From contig PLMQ01000014.1 of NCBI GenBank assembly GCA_003142535.1, positions 1 through 64,000 on the forward strand: a DNA stretch of 64,000 bases, written 5' to 3'. Made by a program: the position numbers and the translations under genes. Source of the stretch: Syntrophaceae bacterium (GTDB lineage Bacteria; Desulfobacterota; Syntrophia; Syntrophales; Smithellaceae). Positions 28,619 to 37,309 of the stretch are shown here, in pieces (within the stretch, counting starts at the first letter, position 1; every line of letters starts with the position of its first letter). The notes under the pieces were generated by a model. That model saw only the letters and a list, made by a program, of their open reading frames with translations, did no database searches and had not been told where the DNA came from.

Positions 28619-28740
28619 AATCACGGGTATGAACACCAAAGCAAGCGCTGAAAACAGATTGCGCAGTCCGCCGCAGGCGGATTCAACTTACCAATTTCAC
28701 TTCACTTCGTTATGCAAATTGGATTTTTACGAATAAATTT
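28619..28740 (+). repeat. Repeat family B, copy 2
   Basis: 122 bp starting AATCACGGGTATGAACACC, 14 bp after the radical SAM stop. It contains CAAAGCAAGCGCTG, GATTGCGCAGTCCGCCGC and ACGAATAAATTTC, shared with the other copies, plus the small palindrome TCCGCC-GCA-GGCGGA. Confidence 0.7.
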
Positions 28741-28833
28741 CAGGCAATAATCAGTGCATCGTGATAATTTATTCAACCAATTGAGATAATATTTTATATA
28801 TAGTAGTCCAACATGACAACTGGCATGTATTGC

Positions 28834-28864
28834 TTGACACTACGGTATATATTGTGTTTATAAT
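28834..28864 (+). promoter_or_regulatory. brnTA promoter (-35/-10)
   Basis: TTGACA at 28834-28839 and TATAAT at 28859-28864, both exact consensus hexamers but with a 19-bp spacer, longer than the 17-bp optimum. Transcription would start at about 28870, at the brnT ATG itself, so the mRNA may be leaderless. BrnTA operons are normally self-repressed, and an operator is expected here. Confidence 0.6.
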
Positions 28865-28869
28865 GACAT

Positions 28870-29148
28870 ATGGAAGAAATAAAGTTTGATTGGAATCAAT
28901 GGAATATTCAAAAAAATGAGGAGAAACATGGGATATCCATTCTGGAGGCTCAATCTGCTTTTTACGATGAAAAGATAATTATTTTTGATGATATCGAGCA
29001 CTCGTCGCAAGAAGCAAGGTATATTTGTTACGCAAGAAGCGCCTACAACAACACTTTAATGATTGCCTTCACAATACGGAATAAAAAAATTAGAATAATA
29101 TCAGCACGCAAAGCATCCAAAAAGGAGCGTAATATTTATGAAGGCTAG
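28870..29148 (+). CDS. brnT: BrnT family type II toxin (RelE-fold ribonuclease)
   Basis: 92 residues, the normal BrnT size. FDWNQWNIQKNEEKHGISILEA and YDEKIIIFDDIEHSSQEARY are family signatures, and RIISARKASKKERNIYE is the C-terminal catalytic/RNA-binding helix. The family cuts RNA and blocks translation. There is no Shine-Dalgarno sequence before the ATG and the -10 box ends only 5 bp upstream. The next gene overlaps by 11 bp and encodes the antitoxin. Confidence 0.92.
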   Translation: MEEIKFDWNQWNIQKNEEKHGISILEAQSAFYDEKIIIFDDIEHSSQEARYICYARSAYNNTLMIAFTIRNKKIRIISARKASKKERNIYEG

Positions 29149-29413
29149 AATAAAAGAAATTAAATTATATGATGAAAATGATACTACTCATTTCATTGAT
29201 GTATCTAAACCAAAATCTTTGAAAGATTTAGGTTTTAAGCTGCCGGCGGAACCGCCGACAAAAGTAGTAAGCATTCGTTTGCCGATTAATTTATTTAATA
29301 AAATTAAAGCTTACGCTACAAATATTGATATGCCGTATCAGGCATTTATTAAATATGTGCTTAACAAGGAACTGGAGAAAGAAAGCAGGAAACATAACCG
29401 CAATGCCGCCTAA
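29138..29413 (+). CDS. brnA: BrnA-like antitoxin (ribbon-helix-helix type)
   Basis: 91 residues. The C-terminal half VVSIRLPINLFNKIKAYATNIDMPYQAFIKYVLNKEL is a ribbon-helix-helix DNA-binding unit of the CopG/BrnA kind; the N-terminal half (FIDVSKPKSLKDLGFKL) would bind and mask BrnT. The start overlaps brnT by 11 bp. It should bind the promoter at 28834 with BrnT to repress it. Confidence 0.85.
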   Translation: MKARIKEIKLYDENDTTHFIDVSKPKSLKDLGFKLPAEPPTKVVSIRLPINLFNKIKAYATNIDMPYQAFIKYVLNKELEKESRKHNRNAA

Positions 29414-29453
29414 AGTTTCTTGTCGATTAAAGCATCGGTTAACGACATAAAAT

Positions 29454-30083
29454 ATGATAGCCATTATTGATTACAAAGCCGGAAATATCACCAGTGTTGC
29501 CCGTGCCCTCCAAAGCATTGGCGAATCTGTCGTAATTACCGACAACATAAAAGAACTTAATGATGCTGATCGCGTTATTTTTCCGGGCGTCGGCGCGGCT
29601 GGCGAGGCGATGAACTATCTGCGTAGCAAGAAACTTGATACTTGGATGAAGGAGTGGATTAAAACAGGAAGGCCTTTAATGGGCATTTGCCTGGGAACGC
29701 AGATTATTCTGGAGTACAGTGAAGAAAATGACACTAAATGTATTGGCCTTATTAAAGGAGCAACGAAACACTTTCCCGATAACATGAATGATAAGGGAGG
29801 CAGATTAAAGATACCGCACATGGGTTGGAATAATCTAAAGCTTAAACGTCAACATCCTGTTTTTGCGAATATTCCTGAGGAAGCTGAATTTTATTTTGTG
29901 CATTCCTATTATCCCACTCCGTCTGATGATTCCGTAATTTTAGGCCTTACGGATTACGGAATCAGTTTTTGTTCGGTATTGGCGAGCAATAATCTTGTTG
30001 CCATGCAGTTTCACCCTGAAAAAAGCGGTAGGCCGGGTCTGCAAATCCTGAAGAATTTTTGCAACTGGAGGGGCAATGATTAG
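29454..30083 (+). CDS. hisH: Imidazole glycerol phosphate synthase glutaminase subunit HisH
   Basis: Class I glutamine amidotransferase supplying ammonia to HisF in histidine synthesis. 209 residues. The nucleophile is in [10 protein letters not shown], the oxyanion-strand region is PHMGWNNL, and the catalytic His/Glu is in [10 protein letters not shown]. It overlaps hisF by 8 bp, so translation is coupled. No other his genes are in the window, so this pair is detached from the rest of the pathway here. Confidence 0.95.
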   Translation: MIAIIDYKAGNITSVARALQSIGESVVITDNIKELNDADRVIFPGVGAAGEAMNYLRSKKLDTWMKEWIKTGRPLMGICLGTQIILEYSEENDTKCIGLIKGATKHFPDNMNDKGGRLKIPHMGWNNLKLKRQHPVFANIPEEAEFYFVHSYYPTPSDDSVILGLTDYGISFCSVLASNNLVAMQFHPEKSGRPGLQILKNFCNWRGND

Positions 30084-30855
30084 CAAGAGAATCATTCCCT
30101 GCCTAGATGTACGCAATGGCAGGCTGACAAAAGGCATTAAATTCGAGGGTAACGTGGATATTGGCGATCCCGTAGAGGCCGCACGCGAATACTATGAACA
30201 GGGCGCGGACGAAATTGTTTTTTATGACATAACTGCATCCGCCGATAGACGCGACATCATGATTGACGTCGTTAAACGAGTAGCGCAGATAATTTTTATT
30301 CCTTTTTCCGTGGGCGGGGGAATTCGCAATCTGGAAGATATGCACAAGGTAATTCTGGCTGGAGCGGAAAAGGTCAGTGTAAATTCCGCGGCAGTAACAA
30401 GCCCGGAAATCATCGCGCAGGGAGCACAGGCTTTCGGCAGACAGTGCATCGTTCTGGGGATGGATGTAAAAAAGGTGAACATATCAGAGAAGATTCCTTC
30501 GGGTTACGAGATAGTTATTCATGGCGGCAGGAAATATACCGGTATTGATGCGCTCTGGTGGGCGAAGGAAGCGGAAAAATTGGGAGCCGGTGAAATTTGC
30601 TTGAACTCGATTGATGCCGATGGCACACAGAATGGATATGAGCTTAATTTAACGGCAATGATTTCGACTAATGTGCATATTCCGGTCATTGCTTCCGGCG
30701 GTGCCGGCAAACCGGAACATCTGGCGGAAGTGCTGACAACTGGCAAAGCAGACGCAGCACTAATTGCATCTATGGTACATTATCGAACATATACAATAAC
30801 TGAAATTAAGCAATATCTGCAAGGGCGGCAAATTAAGTCCAGAATGCTCTGGTAA
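30076..30855 (+). CDS. hisF: Imidazole glycerol phosphate synthase cyclase subunit HisF
   Basis: 259-residue TIM barrel. [19 protein letters not shown] contains the first catalytic aspartate, DITAS the second strand, FSVGGGIRN and IASGGAG the phosphate-binding loops, and [14 protein letters not shown] the second catalytic aspartate. It forms IGP and AICAR from PRFAR and ammonia channelled from HisH. Length and motifs are intact. The AICAR by-product links it to the purine genes at the start of the window. Confidence 0.95.
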   Translation: MISKRIIPCLDVRNGRLTKGIKFEGNVDIGDPVEAAREYYEQGADEIVFYDITASADRRDIMIDVVKRVAQIIFIPFSVGGGIRNLEDMHKVILAGAEKVSVNSAAVTSPEIIAQGAQAFGRQCIVLGMDVKKVNISEKIPSGYEIVIHGGRKYTGIDALWWAKEAEKLGAGEICLNSIDADGTQNGYELNLTAMISTNVHIPVIASGGAGKPEHLAEVLTTGKADAALIASMVHYRTYTITEIKQYLQGRQIKSRMLW

Positions 30856-30976
30856 CGACATTCAATATACTTAACGAAGACAGCTATAATTACATAAATA
30901 ATTAATTTTTCGAATAATATTTCCATAAATGTGATATAATATAAAATATTTTTGATAAGCTAGGAGGCGATTTTAC

Positions 30977-31858
30977 GTGGATGCAAAAAGATATGAATTA
31001 AATGTACAATTGGCGCAGATGTTAAAAGGCGGCGTCATTATGGATGTAACAAATGTGGAACAGGCAAAACTCGCGCAGGAAGCCGGGGCTGTATCAGTTA
31101 TGGCTCTCGAGCGTGTTCCTGCTGATATTCGTAAACAGGGAGGCGTGGCCCGCATGTCCGATCCGGCCATGATTGCCGAAATCAAGAAGGCCGTATCGAT
31201 TCCCGTCATGGCCAAAGCGCGCATTGGCCACTTTGTCGAGGCCCAACTGCTGGAGGCTCTGCGGATTGATTATATTGATGAAAGCGAAGTGCTGACACCG
31301 GCTGATGAAGAATGTCATATTGATAAAACAAAATTTTCTATTCCATTTGTTTGCGGTGCCCGTAATTTAGGGGAAGCGTTGCGTAGGATAGCGGAAGGCG
31401 CAGCCATGATCCGCACCAAGGGCGAAGCGGGAACAGGTAATGTTGTCGAGGCTGTGCGTCATATGAGGACAATGAACCGCGAGATTCGTCAGCTGTCTCT
31501 TATGCCGGTAGAAGAAGTAACGGGTTTTGCCAAAACAAACGGTCTTCCTTTTGAATTGGCACACAAGGTCAAAGAGTTGGGAAGACTGCCGGTAGTTAAT
31601 TTTGCCGCGGGCGGCATTGCCACGCCAGCCGATGCAGCTCTAATGATGCAGTTGGGTTGCGATGGAGTTTTTGTGGGATCAGGTATATTCAAATCGGCCA
31701 ATCCGCAGGCACGAGCACGGGCAATAGTTAAGGCCACTGCTTATTTCAATGATCCGCAGAAAGTATTGGAAGCTTCGATGGGGTTAGGGGAGGCCATGCC
31801 CGGTTTGGAAATATCGCAAATTGCTCCCGAACAGCTTTTAGCTGGTAGAGGCTGGTAA
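30977..31858 (+). CDS. pdxS: Pyridoxal 5'-phosphate synthase subunit PdxS
   Basis: Builds PLP from ribose 5-phosphate, glyceraldehyde 3-phosphate and ammonia. 293 residues with a GTG start, and TAGGAGG at 30961-30967 nine nt upstream. [12 protein letters not shown] carries the first active-site Asp, [14 protein letters not shown] the Schiff-base lysine, and [27 protein letters not shown] and [10 protein letters not shown] are hallmarks. It forms a dodecamer with PdxT. A TATAAT lies at 30935-30940. Confidence 0.97.
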   Translation: MDAKRYELNVQLAQMLKGGVIMDVTNVEQAKLAQEAGAVSVMALERVPADIRKQGGVARMSDPAMIAEIKKAVSIPVMAKARIGHFVEAQLLEALRIDYIDESEVLTPADEECHIDKTKFSIPFVCGARNLGEALRRIAEGAAMIRTKGEAGTGNVVEAVRHMRTMNREIRQLSLMPVEEVTGFAKTNGLPFELAHKVKELGRLPVVNFAAGGIATPADAALMMQLGCDGVFVGSGIFKSANPQARARAIVKATAYFNDPQKVLEASMGLGEAMPGLEISQIAPEQLLAGRGW

Positions 31859-31881
31859 GTATAAATGATTATTGAGTATTT

Positions 31882-32556
31882 ATGTCTACAACATTAAATA
31901 ATAAAAAACCGGATATTATCGGGGTTCTTGATTTACAAGGCGGAGTCCATGAGCACCTTGATCACCTGCGACGCTTAGGAATAAAGACCAGACGCGTAAA
32001 ACAAAAAACTGATTTTGATGATTTAGCAGGATGCATCATTCCGGGTGGTGAAAGCTCCTGTATTTCGCGCCTGCTTGATATTTTTAACATTAAGTCAAGT
32101 TTGTTGAAAGCCTGTGACAAGGGAATGAAAATCTGGGGTACTTGCGCGGGAGCAATTTTGCTGGCGAAAAAGATTGTTGGAGAAAATGCCTGTCTGGGAT
32201 TGATTGATATTGAAATTGAACGTAACAGTTTTGGCAGTCAGCTCAATAGTTTCCAGACTGAAGCCCTGATCCCGGCAGTAGCCGCGGAACCAATACCGCT
32301 GACATTTATCCGGGCACCAAAAATATTAAAAGCGGGTCCGGAAGTAAATGTGCTGCTCAGAATTGATGATTATATTGCAGCGGCGGAAAATAAAAACATT
32401 TTAGTTACCGTGTTTCATCCGGAACTAACGGGTTGCATTGCCCTGCATCGTTATTTTGCAGTTAAATGCGGATTAATACCAACAGATAGCAAATATGCTT
32501 ATAGCGATCCGCAATGGCAAAATTCCAGTTGGACACAACTGGCACGTATTGCGTGA
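31882..32556 (+). CDS. pdxT: Pyridoxal 5'-phosphate synthase glutaminase subunit PdxT
   Basis: 224 residues, class I glutaminase partner of PdxS. VLDLQGGVHEHLDHL opens the protein, CIIPGGESSCIS holds the glutamine-binding glycines, the nucleophile is in GTCAGAILLA, and the His/Glu dyad is in VFHPEL. FIRAPKI is typical of PdxT. It is 23 bp downstream of pdxS and slightly longer at the C-terminus than the usual 190-200 residues. Confidence 0.95.
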   Translation: MSTTLNNKKPDIIGVLDLQGGVHEHLDHLRRLGIKTRRVKQKTDFDDLAGCIIPGGESSCISRLLDIFNIKSSLLKACDKGMKIWGTCAGAILLAKKIVGENACLGLIDIEIERNSFGSQLNSFQTEALIPAVAAEPIPLTFIRAPKILKAGPEVNVLLRIDDYIAAAENKNILVTVFHPELTGCIALHRYFAVKCGLIPTDSKYAYSDPQWQNSSWTQLARIA

Positions 32557-32604
32557 AGGCGAGATGGGTTTTGCGCAGGGCGGAAACGTATTGCGAATTT
32601 TATA

Positions 32605-32691
32605 ATGTCGAAGGAGGATTTTGATAATCCACAGATCAAACCTCATTATCAGCATTACCCCACGTCTGGAAAACCGGAAAACAAAAAATAG
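32605..32691 (+). CDS. Possible 28-residue peptide downstream of pdxT
   Basis: ATG at 32605 opens a 28-codon frame (begins MSKEDFDNPQIKPHY, rich in polar residues and proline) that ends 22 bp before the GNAT gene. Its composition looks coding-like, but there is no ribosome site before the ATG (AAGGAGG at 32611 lies inside the frame). A second short frame from the TTG at 32621 uses that site poorly and stops exactly at the GNAT start. Confidence 0.2.
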   Translation: MSKEDFDNPQIKPHYQHYPTSGKPENKK

Positions 32692-32713
32692 CGGTTCAAC
32701 TGAAATTATTTAG

Positions 32714-33505
32714 ATGAATTTACTGCAAGCTATTGAAGAAAATTTTTTTGCAATTGGCCGATATTGGGGAAACCTCAATTCTAAAATCGTTCAGGCACAA
32801 TCTATTTCAGCCATGTCCACAGGTATTCCCGTTGCCGATTTAAACTGGGTCTGGAATGAAAAACATCTAACAGTCAAAGATTCAAGGGACATTGATAACA
32901 TAATAAAAAATTATGAGCAATTGGCGTTGCCTTTCTGGTGGTGGGTTTATCCGTGCGGGCAAGCAAACGAGAGCAGGATAATACTGGAAAGCAAGGGATT
33001 GAAATATTTAATGGCAATTCCTTGTCTCGCCATGGATTTAACTTCGTTACCTGCAGAAATGTCCATTAATGCTGCGACAAAAGTTGCCATTGTCCAAAAT
33101 ACAGGCGATTTAAATTTATGGGAAGAGCTGTCTTTTGCCGGATTTGAATTTGCCGCTGATGCTATAATTCCCTATCATCGCTTCGTGACGTCATTTGATA
33201 TAAGCGAACAATCACCACAAAAGCTTTTTCTGGTATATCTGAACGGGGCACCTGTAGCCAGTTCACTGCTATTTATGAACAAGGATACGGCGGGAATTTA
33301 TTTTGTTTCCACCCTGCCTGCTTATAGAAACAGGCGTATCGGGCTGGCCTTAACTAATTACATCATAAATTATGCAAAAAAGCTGGGGTTAAAGTTATGC
33401 ATTCTGCAAGCTTCGGAACTGGGATTGAATGTATATCGGCGGGCCGGATTTAGGGAATATTGCCATGCTGATGTTTACAGTAGGGCCGCCCTGGAAAAAT
33501 CTTAA
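32714..33505 (+). CDS. GNAT family N-acetyltransferase
   Basis: 263 residues. The C-terminal half is a GNAT domain: LFLVYLNGAPVASSLLFMNKDTAGIYFVSTLPAYRNRRIGLALTNYII holds strand 4 and the acetyl-CoA pyrophosphate loop (RNRRIG), followed by CILQASELGLNVYRRAGF. The N-terminal half (DLNWVWNEKHLT) is a divergent region often seen in two-part GNAT proteins. Substrate unknown. No Shine-Dalgarno sequence is evident before the ATG; it may belong to the pdxST transcript. Confidence 0.8.
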   Translation: MNLLQAIEENFFAIGRYWGNLNSKIVQAQSISAMSTGIPVADLNWVWNEKHLTVKDSRDIDNIIKNYEQLALPFWWWVYPCGQANESRIILESKGLKYLMAIPCLAMDLTSLPAEMSINAATKVAIVQNTGDLNLWEELSFAGFEFAADAIIPYHRFVTSFDISEQSPQKLFLVYLNGAPVASSLLFMNKDTAGIYFVSTLPAYRNRRIGLALTNYIINYAKKLGLKLCILQASELGLNVYRRAGFREYCHADVYSRAALEKS

Positions 33506-33551
33506 AGTGAAAAGCAAGTGAAGCAAATGGTAAGGAATTAAGCTGTGGAAA

Positions 33552-34346
33552 TCAAAGATGTTCTTGAATTTTTTTAGTGATTATCTCCGGCGCTTCCACA
33601 TGAAGTCCATGACCTACATCGGGAATAGTGAACAGCTCAACGTTTTTCTTATTTTTTATATAGCCTTTCAGTTCTTTTATGGGATGAATGATATCTTCTT
33701 CTCCATGAATGCAGAGGACAGAAGAATGAATCTCATTAAAAGGCTTTTGCATATCAAAGCTCCTCGCATGTTGTATATTCCAGCGAAAAGCCTGCAACTG
33801 ATTTGCTTTCAGGATACTAAGCCTTTCTTTAGTCAGGTCAAATAAATTCGGCGTTTTTTTCAGAAAATTCTCTGAATAGACAAGGCCGATGGAGAGACGC
33901 GCCAGCAGATCAAGATTGTTGGAGCAAAGCTCCCAGAGAATATTCCAATTCTCATAGCGCTTCGTTTTATTCACTAAAAGAGCTCCCAAGAGACAGATTT
34001 TGTCCACCATGCCTTTATATTTATAAGCAAAATTCACAGCAATAATAGAACCAAAGGATAGTCCGATTATGTGAATTTTTGAAAGCTCAAGGGATTTTAT
34101 AAGAAAACGAATTGCTTCTGTATGTTCATCTATGGAAAAATTTTCTTTTAAATTTCTGGAGTCAATGATTGTGGAGCCCTGCCCGGCGAGCTCAACACTA
34201 ATGCATCTATACTGCGCTTTTAAACGATTGATTATAGATTGAAACGTCAGCCGATCACCTAAAATACCTGGAAGAAACAAGACCGGATATCCTTTGCCAT
34301 ATTCTTCATAATAAATTTCATAACCTGCGGCAATTTTTAAATACAT
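33552..34346 (-). CDS. Alpha/beta-fold hydrolase
   Basis: 264 residues. VLFLPGILGDRLTFQSII gives the oxyanion hole region, HIIGLSFGSIIAVNFAY the nucleophile elbow (G-L-S-F-G, Ser nucleophile), VLCIHGEEDIIHPI the acid and DVGHGLHVEAPEII the histidine. Complete triad, usual size for carboxylesterase- or lactonase-like hydrolases. The substrate cannot be inferred. It stands alone between a convergent GNAT and the Mla-like operon. Confidence 0.88.
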   Translation of the reverse strand: MYLKIAAGYEIYYEEYGKGYPVLFLPGILGDRLTFQSIINRLKAQYRCISVELAGQGSTIIDSRNLKENFSIDEHTEAIRFLIKSLELSKIHIIGLSFGSIIAVNFAYKYKGMVDKICLLGALLVNKTKRYENWNILWELCSNNLDLLARLSIGLVYSENFLKKTPNLFDLTKERLSILKANQLQAFRWNIQHARSFDMQKPFNEIHSSVLCIHGEEDIIHPIKELKGYIKNKKNVELFTIPDVGHGLHVEAPEIITKKIQEHL

Positions 34347-34468
34347 TATTCATTCCTTGGTATAGCGACTTGATATTTTACGATATTGTAACTGTATGAG
34401 CAACATATCCATCACCTATGATATTACGTATTTCAATCACGGGTAATGAATCAGAAAATGGCGGCATA

Positions 34469-35131
34469 TTATTTTTTTAGCAGATCCAGCCGTTCTTTGA
34501 TGTTTTCGGCTTTGGCTGTTTCCTGGCGGTCAAGATAATATTTTTGCAGTTTGTTCAGGTAAGCCCATAATGGCCGTCTCCAGCCATCTCTCGCTGCGGT
34601 ATCAATTGCCAGCCGGAGAATGTTTTCATCATAAGGCATGTATTTCACCCAGATACCGCAAGAAATCAAGCGGGACAGCGGATCATCAATAGAAGCAATT
34701 TCCCGGACTGCAGCAGACAAATTTTTATCCTTCATTAACTGCAAAAGTTTTCGGTAAGTTGGCTTTAATTTTGTTTCATCTATCTGAGAAATATTGCCCT
34801 TTAATAAATCATAATAAGCGCGATTGGCGGCATTGGGTTCCAGCTTATCAATCCTGATAAAATCGCTATCATCAAAATCTTCCAGGACGGCCGTGTGCAA
34901 AGCGTATTTGGTTAAATAAACTGTGGCTAGTAGCTGCAAATCATTGTTACTGGAAATAGCATTTTTAGCTTTGGCAAAATGAGGCTCCGTTGCATCTTCT
35001 TTATCGGCCAGAAAATTTATCTTGTAATTTTCGAGCTGGCGCGCAGCCGTATCCTTCCACTGAGGAATTGATTGAGATCCGCCACACGCGTAAATAAAGA
35101 GGAGCATCGCAACTGCTAAACAATTTCTCAT
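34469..35131 (-). CDS. Putative lipoprotein of the Mla-like operon
   Basis: 220 residues. The N-terminus AVAMLLFIYACGGSQS has a lipobox ending at a cysteine, so it is predicted lipidated and held in the inner or outer membrane. The rest is helical and repeat-like (LEPNAANRAYYDLLKGN, REIASIDDPLSRLISCGIWVKY, LNKLQKYYLDRQETAKAENI), possibly TPR/HEAT-like. It overlaps mlaD by 4 bp and ends the operon. It could serve as the periplasmic or outer-membrane partner of the lipid transporter, the place MlaC/MlaA hold elsewhere, but no sequence tie to those is visible. Confidence 0.75.
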   Translation of the reverse strand: MRNCLAVAMLLFIYACGGSQSIPQWKDTAARQLENYKINFLADKEDATEPHFAKAKNAISSNNDLQLLATVYLTKYALHTAVLEDFDDSDFIRIDKLEPNAANRAYYDLLKGNISQIDETKLKPTYRKLLQLMKDKNLSAAVREIASIDDPLSRLISCGIWVKYMPYDENILRLAIDTAARDGWRRPLWAYLNKLQKYYLDRQETAKAENIKERLDLLKK

Positions 35132-35889
35132 GGCACCTCAAATTCCGGATTCTTTTTCGAAGATATAAGCTCATCGAGTTTAATTACCACCTTATCCATG
35201 GCGTTAACCGCATCGTCAATGTCGGAACGCAGCATGCGGAAATCCTTCGTGCCCTCGGACGTATCTTTGCTGATCTTATTTATGTTATCCACAGTCGTAT
35301 CCAATTTTTCCAGTTTGTTTATAATATTTTTTAAAATTTTATTAACCTGGGGCAATGTTCCTTCCTTGCCGTAAAGCTGTTCATCGGTTTTATCGGCCAT
35401 CTTGTCAACTTTTTTGCTGATGCGTTCCAGATTTTCAGCAATTTGCGTGATTTTTTCGATCAGCGGCTGCACAATCTTTATCAGGTCATTGATATCATTA
35501 ACTATTTCAACATCGGCAATCTTGCGGGGCGGCATCGGCGCGCTGTCTAAATTATTCGTGGTTACAACAATTCGCGCCGCGCCAATCAAGGGTCGGTACA
35601 GAATAAATGTACTGTCCGCTTTAATCCATTTCATATGTCTTTGGGGTATTTTTATTTTAATCAGGACTAAACCCTTTTCATTAAGTTCCAGTTCGCTTAC
35701 TTGCCCAATTTTAAACCCGGAGAACACAACAGGCATTCCATCAGTAAAGCCGTCACCCGATTTGGAGGAAAGCGTAAAAGTATATACATTGGCAAAAAAT
35801 CCTTTTTCACTGGACAGATAAAGCAAAGCCAATAGTACAGCAATTGTTGTACAAACTATAAATAATCCTACTTTAAATTCCCGGCTCAT
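35128..35889 (-). CDS. MlaD family MCE-domain lipid-transport protein
   Basis: 253 residues. An N-terminal anchor (FKVGLFIVCTTIAVLLALLYLS) precedes one MCE domain at about 35-115 (SKSGDGFTDGMPVVFSGFKIGQVSELELNEKGLVLIKIKIP), then a long helical tail (IEKITQIAENLERISKKVDKMADK). MCE proteins form hexameric rings in the periplasm that conduct phospholipids between membranes. It overlaps both neighbours by 4 bp, so it is tightly co-translated with the ATPase-like and lipoprotein genes. Confidence 0.9.
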   Translation of the reverse strand: MSREFKVGLFIVCTTIAVLLALLYLSSEKGFFANVYTFTLSSKSGDGFTDGMPVVFSGFKIGQVSELELNEKGLVLIKIKIPQRHMKWIKADSTFILYRPLIGAARIVVTTNNLDSAPMPPRKIADVEIVNDINDLIKIVQPLIEKITQIAENLERISKKVDKMADKTDEQLYGKEGTLPQVNKILKNIINKLEKLDTTVDNINKISKDTSEGTKDFRMLRSDIDDAVNAMDKVVIKLDELISSKKNPEFEVP

Positions 35890-36314
35890 ATCTCTCCGTA
35901 TTTTTCAGCCATCCATTTATAATCATATATATGGCAGGTTATAAAAAAATCTTCAATTTTTTTTAATGTCTGGAATATAAAATCATAACCTTTAAGATTC
36001 GGAATAATATTTAAAGGACGATCAATAATAACTATGGCATCGCGCACCATAACCGCACGGAGCAGCATAACACAAAACCTTTCTTCATTAGTTAAAGATG
36101 GGTTTCTTTTATAAGCTATACTTAGAAGACCGAGGCGCTGCAAAGCATACAGCACTATTTGCTCAGCTTTATGGCGGGGCATATTTTCGTGATATTGTTT
36201 AATCAAGGCAATGTTCATCCATACCTCCTGATTGGAAATCAAAGGCACATCAGCCGAGACTGGTGCGGCCTGCCGGCCGTGCTTTGCCATAAAGACAGCG
36301 AATGCTTCGCTCAA
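35886..36314 (-). CDS. Degenerate MlaF-like ABC ATPase lacking Walker A
   Basis: 142 residues from a TTG start, in the place of mlaF between the permease and mlaD. The Q-loop side (VPLISNQEVWMNIALIKQYH), the helical domain and a Walker B-like strand (AIVIIDRP) align with MlaF. The signature is LTNEER where LSGGQ is expected, and arginine stands in the place of the catalytic glutamate. No P-loop exists, and only 23 bp separate it from the permease stop, so the ATP-binding half is truly missing here. The same frame reads upstream to about 36356 without finding one. Probably a structural subunit needing an ATPase from elsewhere, or a decayed gene. Confidence 0.7.
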   Translation of the reverse strand: MSEAFAVFMAKHGRQAAPVSADVPLISNQEVWMNIALIKQYHENMPRHKAEQIVLYALQRLGLLSIAYKRNPSLTNEERFCVMLLRAVMVRDAIVIIDRPLNIIPNLKGYDFIFQTLKKIEDFFITCHIYDYKWMAEKYGEI

Positions 36315-36337
36315 GTTTTTTTCATCATCAAAAAAAT

Positions 36338-37120
36338 TTAAAACAACTTTGTTATTAATGACAGCACCTCAATAATGATTATCGCCGTAAAAACACCGAC
36401 CATTCCACCGGAAACAACGATCGGAATACTGGTTAACTCCTGTGAAGCCTTTAACCCGAAACGAATAGGTATCAAAGTAATAAAAAAACCGAAAATGGCG
36501 CATTTAATTAATGAAATAACTATATCAGAAAGATTGGCAGAATTTAATATAATATTTGAATAAACATCAATACTCATACCGAAAATCAGCCGTGAAAACA
36601 GAATACCGCTCGTTAGTAAGAGGATGGAAAAGAGGCTGCTTAACAAAACCAGAGAAATAACACCATTAATAATCCTTGGTAGAATTAAATAATCTATAAT
36701 ATCGATACGGAATATCTCCAATGTCTTTATTTCCCTGTTAACTTTCATTACCGCCATTTCCGTGTTAATTGCAGCACTCGAACGCAAAGTAATTAAGAGA
36801 ACGGTGAGGAAGGGCGATAATTCTGTAACAATCAGACCCATGAGAACATTGCCAAAAAAATCTGTCAGCCCTAATTGCTTTAACAATTGAAAAACAATCC
36901 CGACCAGCAATGATCCCAGTATAATGGAAACGATAAAAAAGAGCGGTAAAATCTGAACAGATGTAAAGTAAATCTGGTTAAGCAGCACCATGCGCATGGC
37001 GCTGCTGTATGTGCGGCGTTGAAACATCCTGAAAATAACTTTAAAGGCAAACATAATCGTATCAGTGAATGCCTTAAACATTTTTATTTCCAGCCGGCCT
37101 ATGTTTTCCAAAACGGACAT
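36338..37120 (-). CDS. MlaE family ABC permease
   Basis: About 260 residues from the ATG at 37120, chosen because AGGAGA lies 9 nt before it; the longer frame from 37177 overlaps the htrA leader. Five to six hydrophobic segments, with the family signature VLMGLIVTELSPFLTVLLITLRSSAAINTEMAVMKVNREI (usually G-R-x-G-A-x-x-A-E-x-G-x-M) clearly recognisable though R/G positions differ, followed by L-x-x-P-R. Inner-membrane part of an Mla-type phospholipid transporter. First gene of a four-gene operon. Confidence 0.88.
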   Translation of the reverse strand: MSVLENIGRLEIKMFKAFTDTIMFAFKVIFRMFQRRTYSSAMRMVLLNQIYFTSVQILPLFFIVSIILGSLLVGIVFQLLKQLGLTDFFGNVLMGLIVTELSPFLTVLLITLRSSAAINTEMAVMKVNREIKTLEIFRIDIIDYLILPRIINGVISLVLLSSLFSILLLTSGILFSRLIFGMSIDVYSNIILNSANLSDIVISLIKCAIFGFFITLIPIRFGLKASQELTSIPIVVSGGMVGVFTAIIIIEVLSLITKLF

Positions 37121-37309
37121 GGGCAACTTTCTCCTAATATAGACATGTATCTTAACACATGATTGCCGATACTTCAAACACCCGATGATTTTAATATTGT
37201 GATTGACAAAAACCCGGCAATCGTTATATTTACTCCAGTTTTTCGCATATCAGACATTCGTGAGTTTACGACTAAGCCGAAAAAACCAACAATCTGGCGG
37301 AGGATAAAT

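Noticed and set aside
28819-28840. Sigma-54-like TGGCATGTATTGC before brnT
   Set aside because: GG to GC pitch is 10, not 12; the nearby TTGACA/TATAAT pair explains the promoter better.
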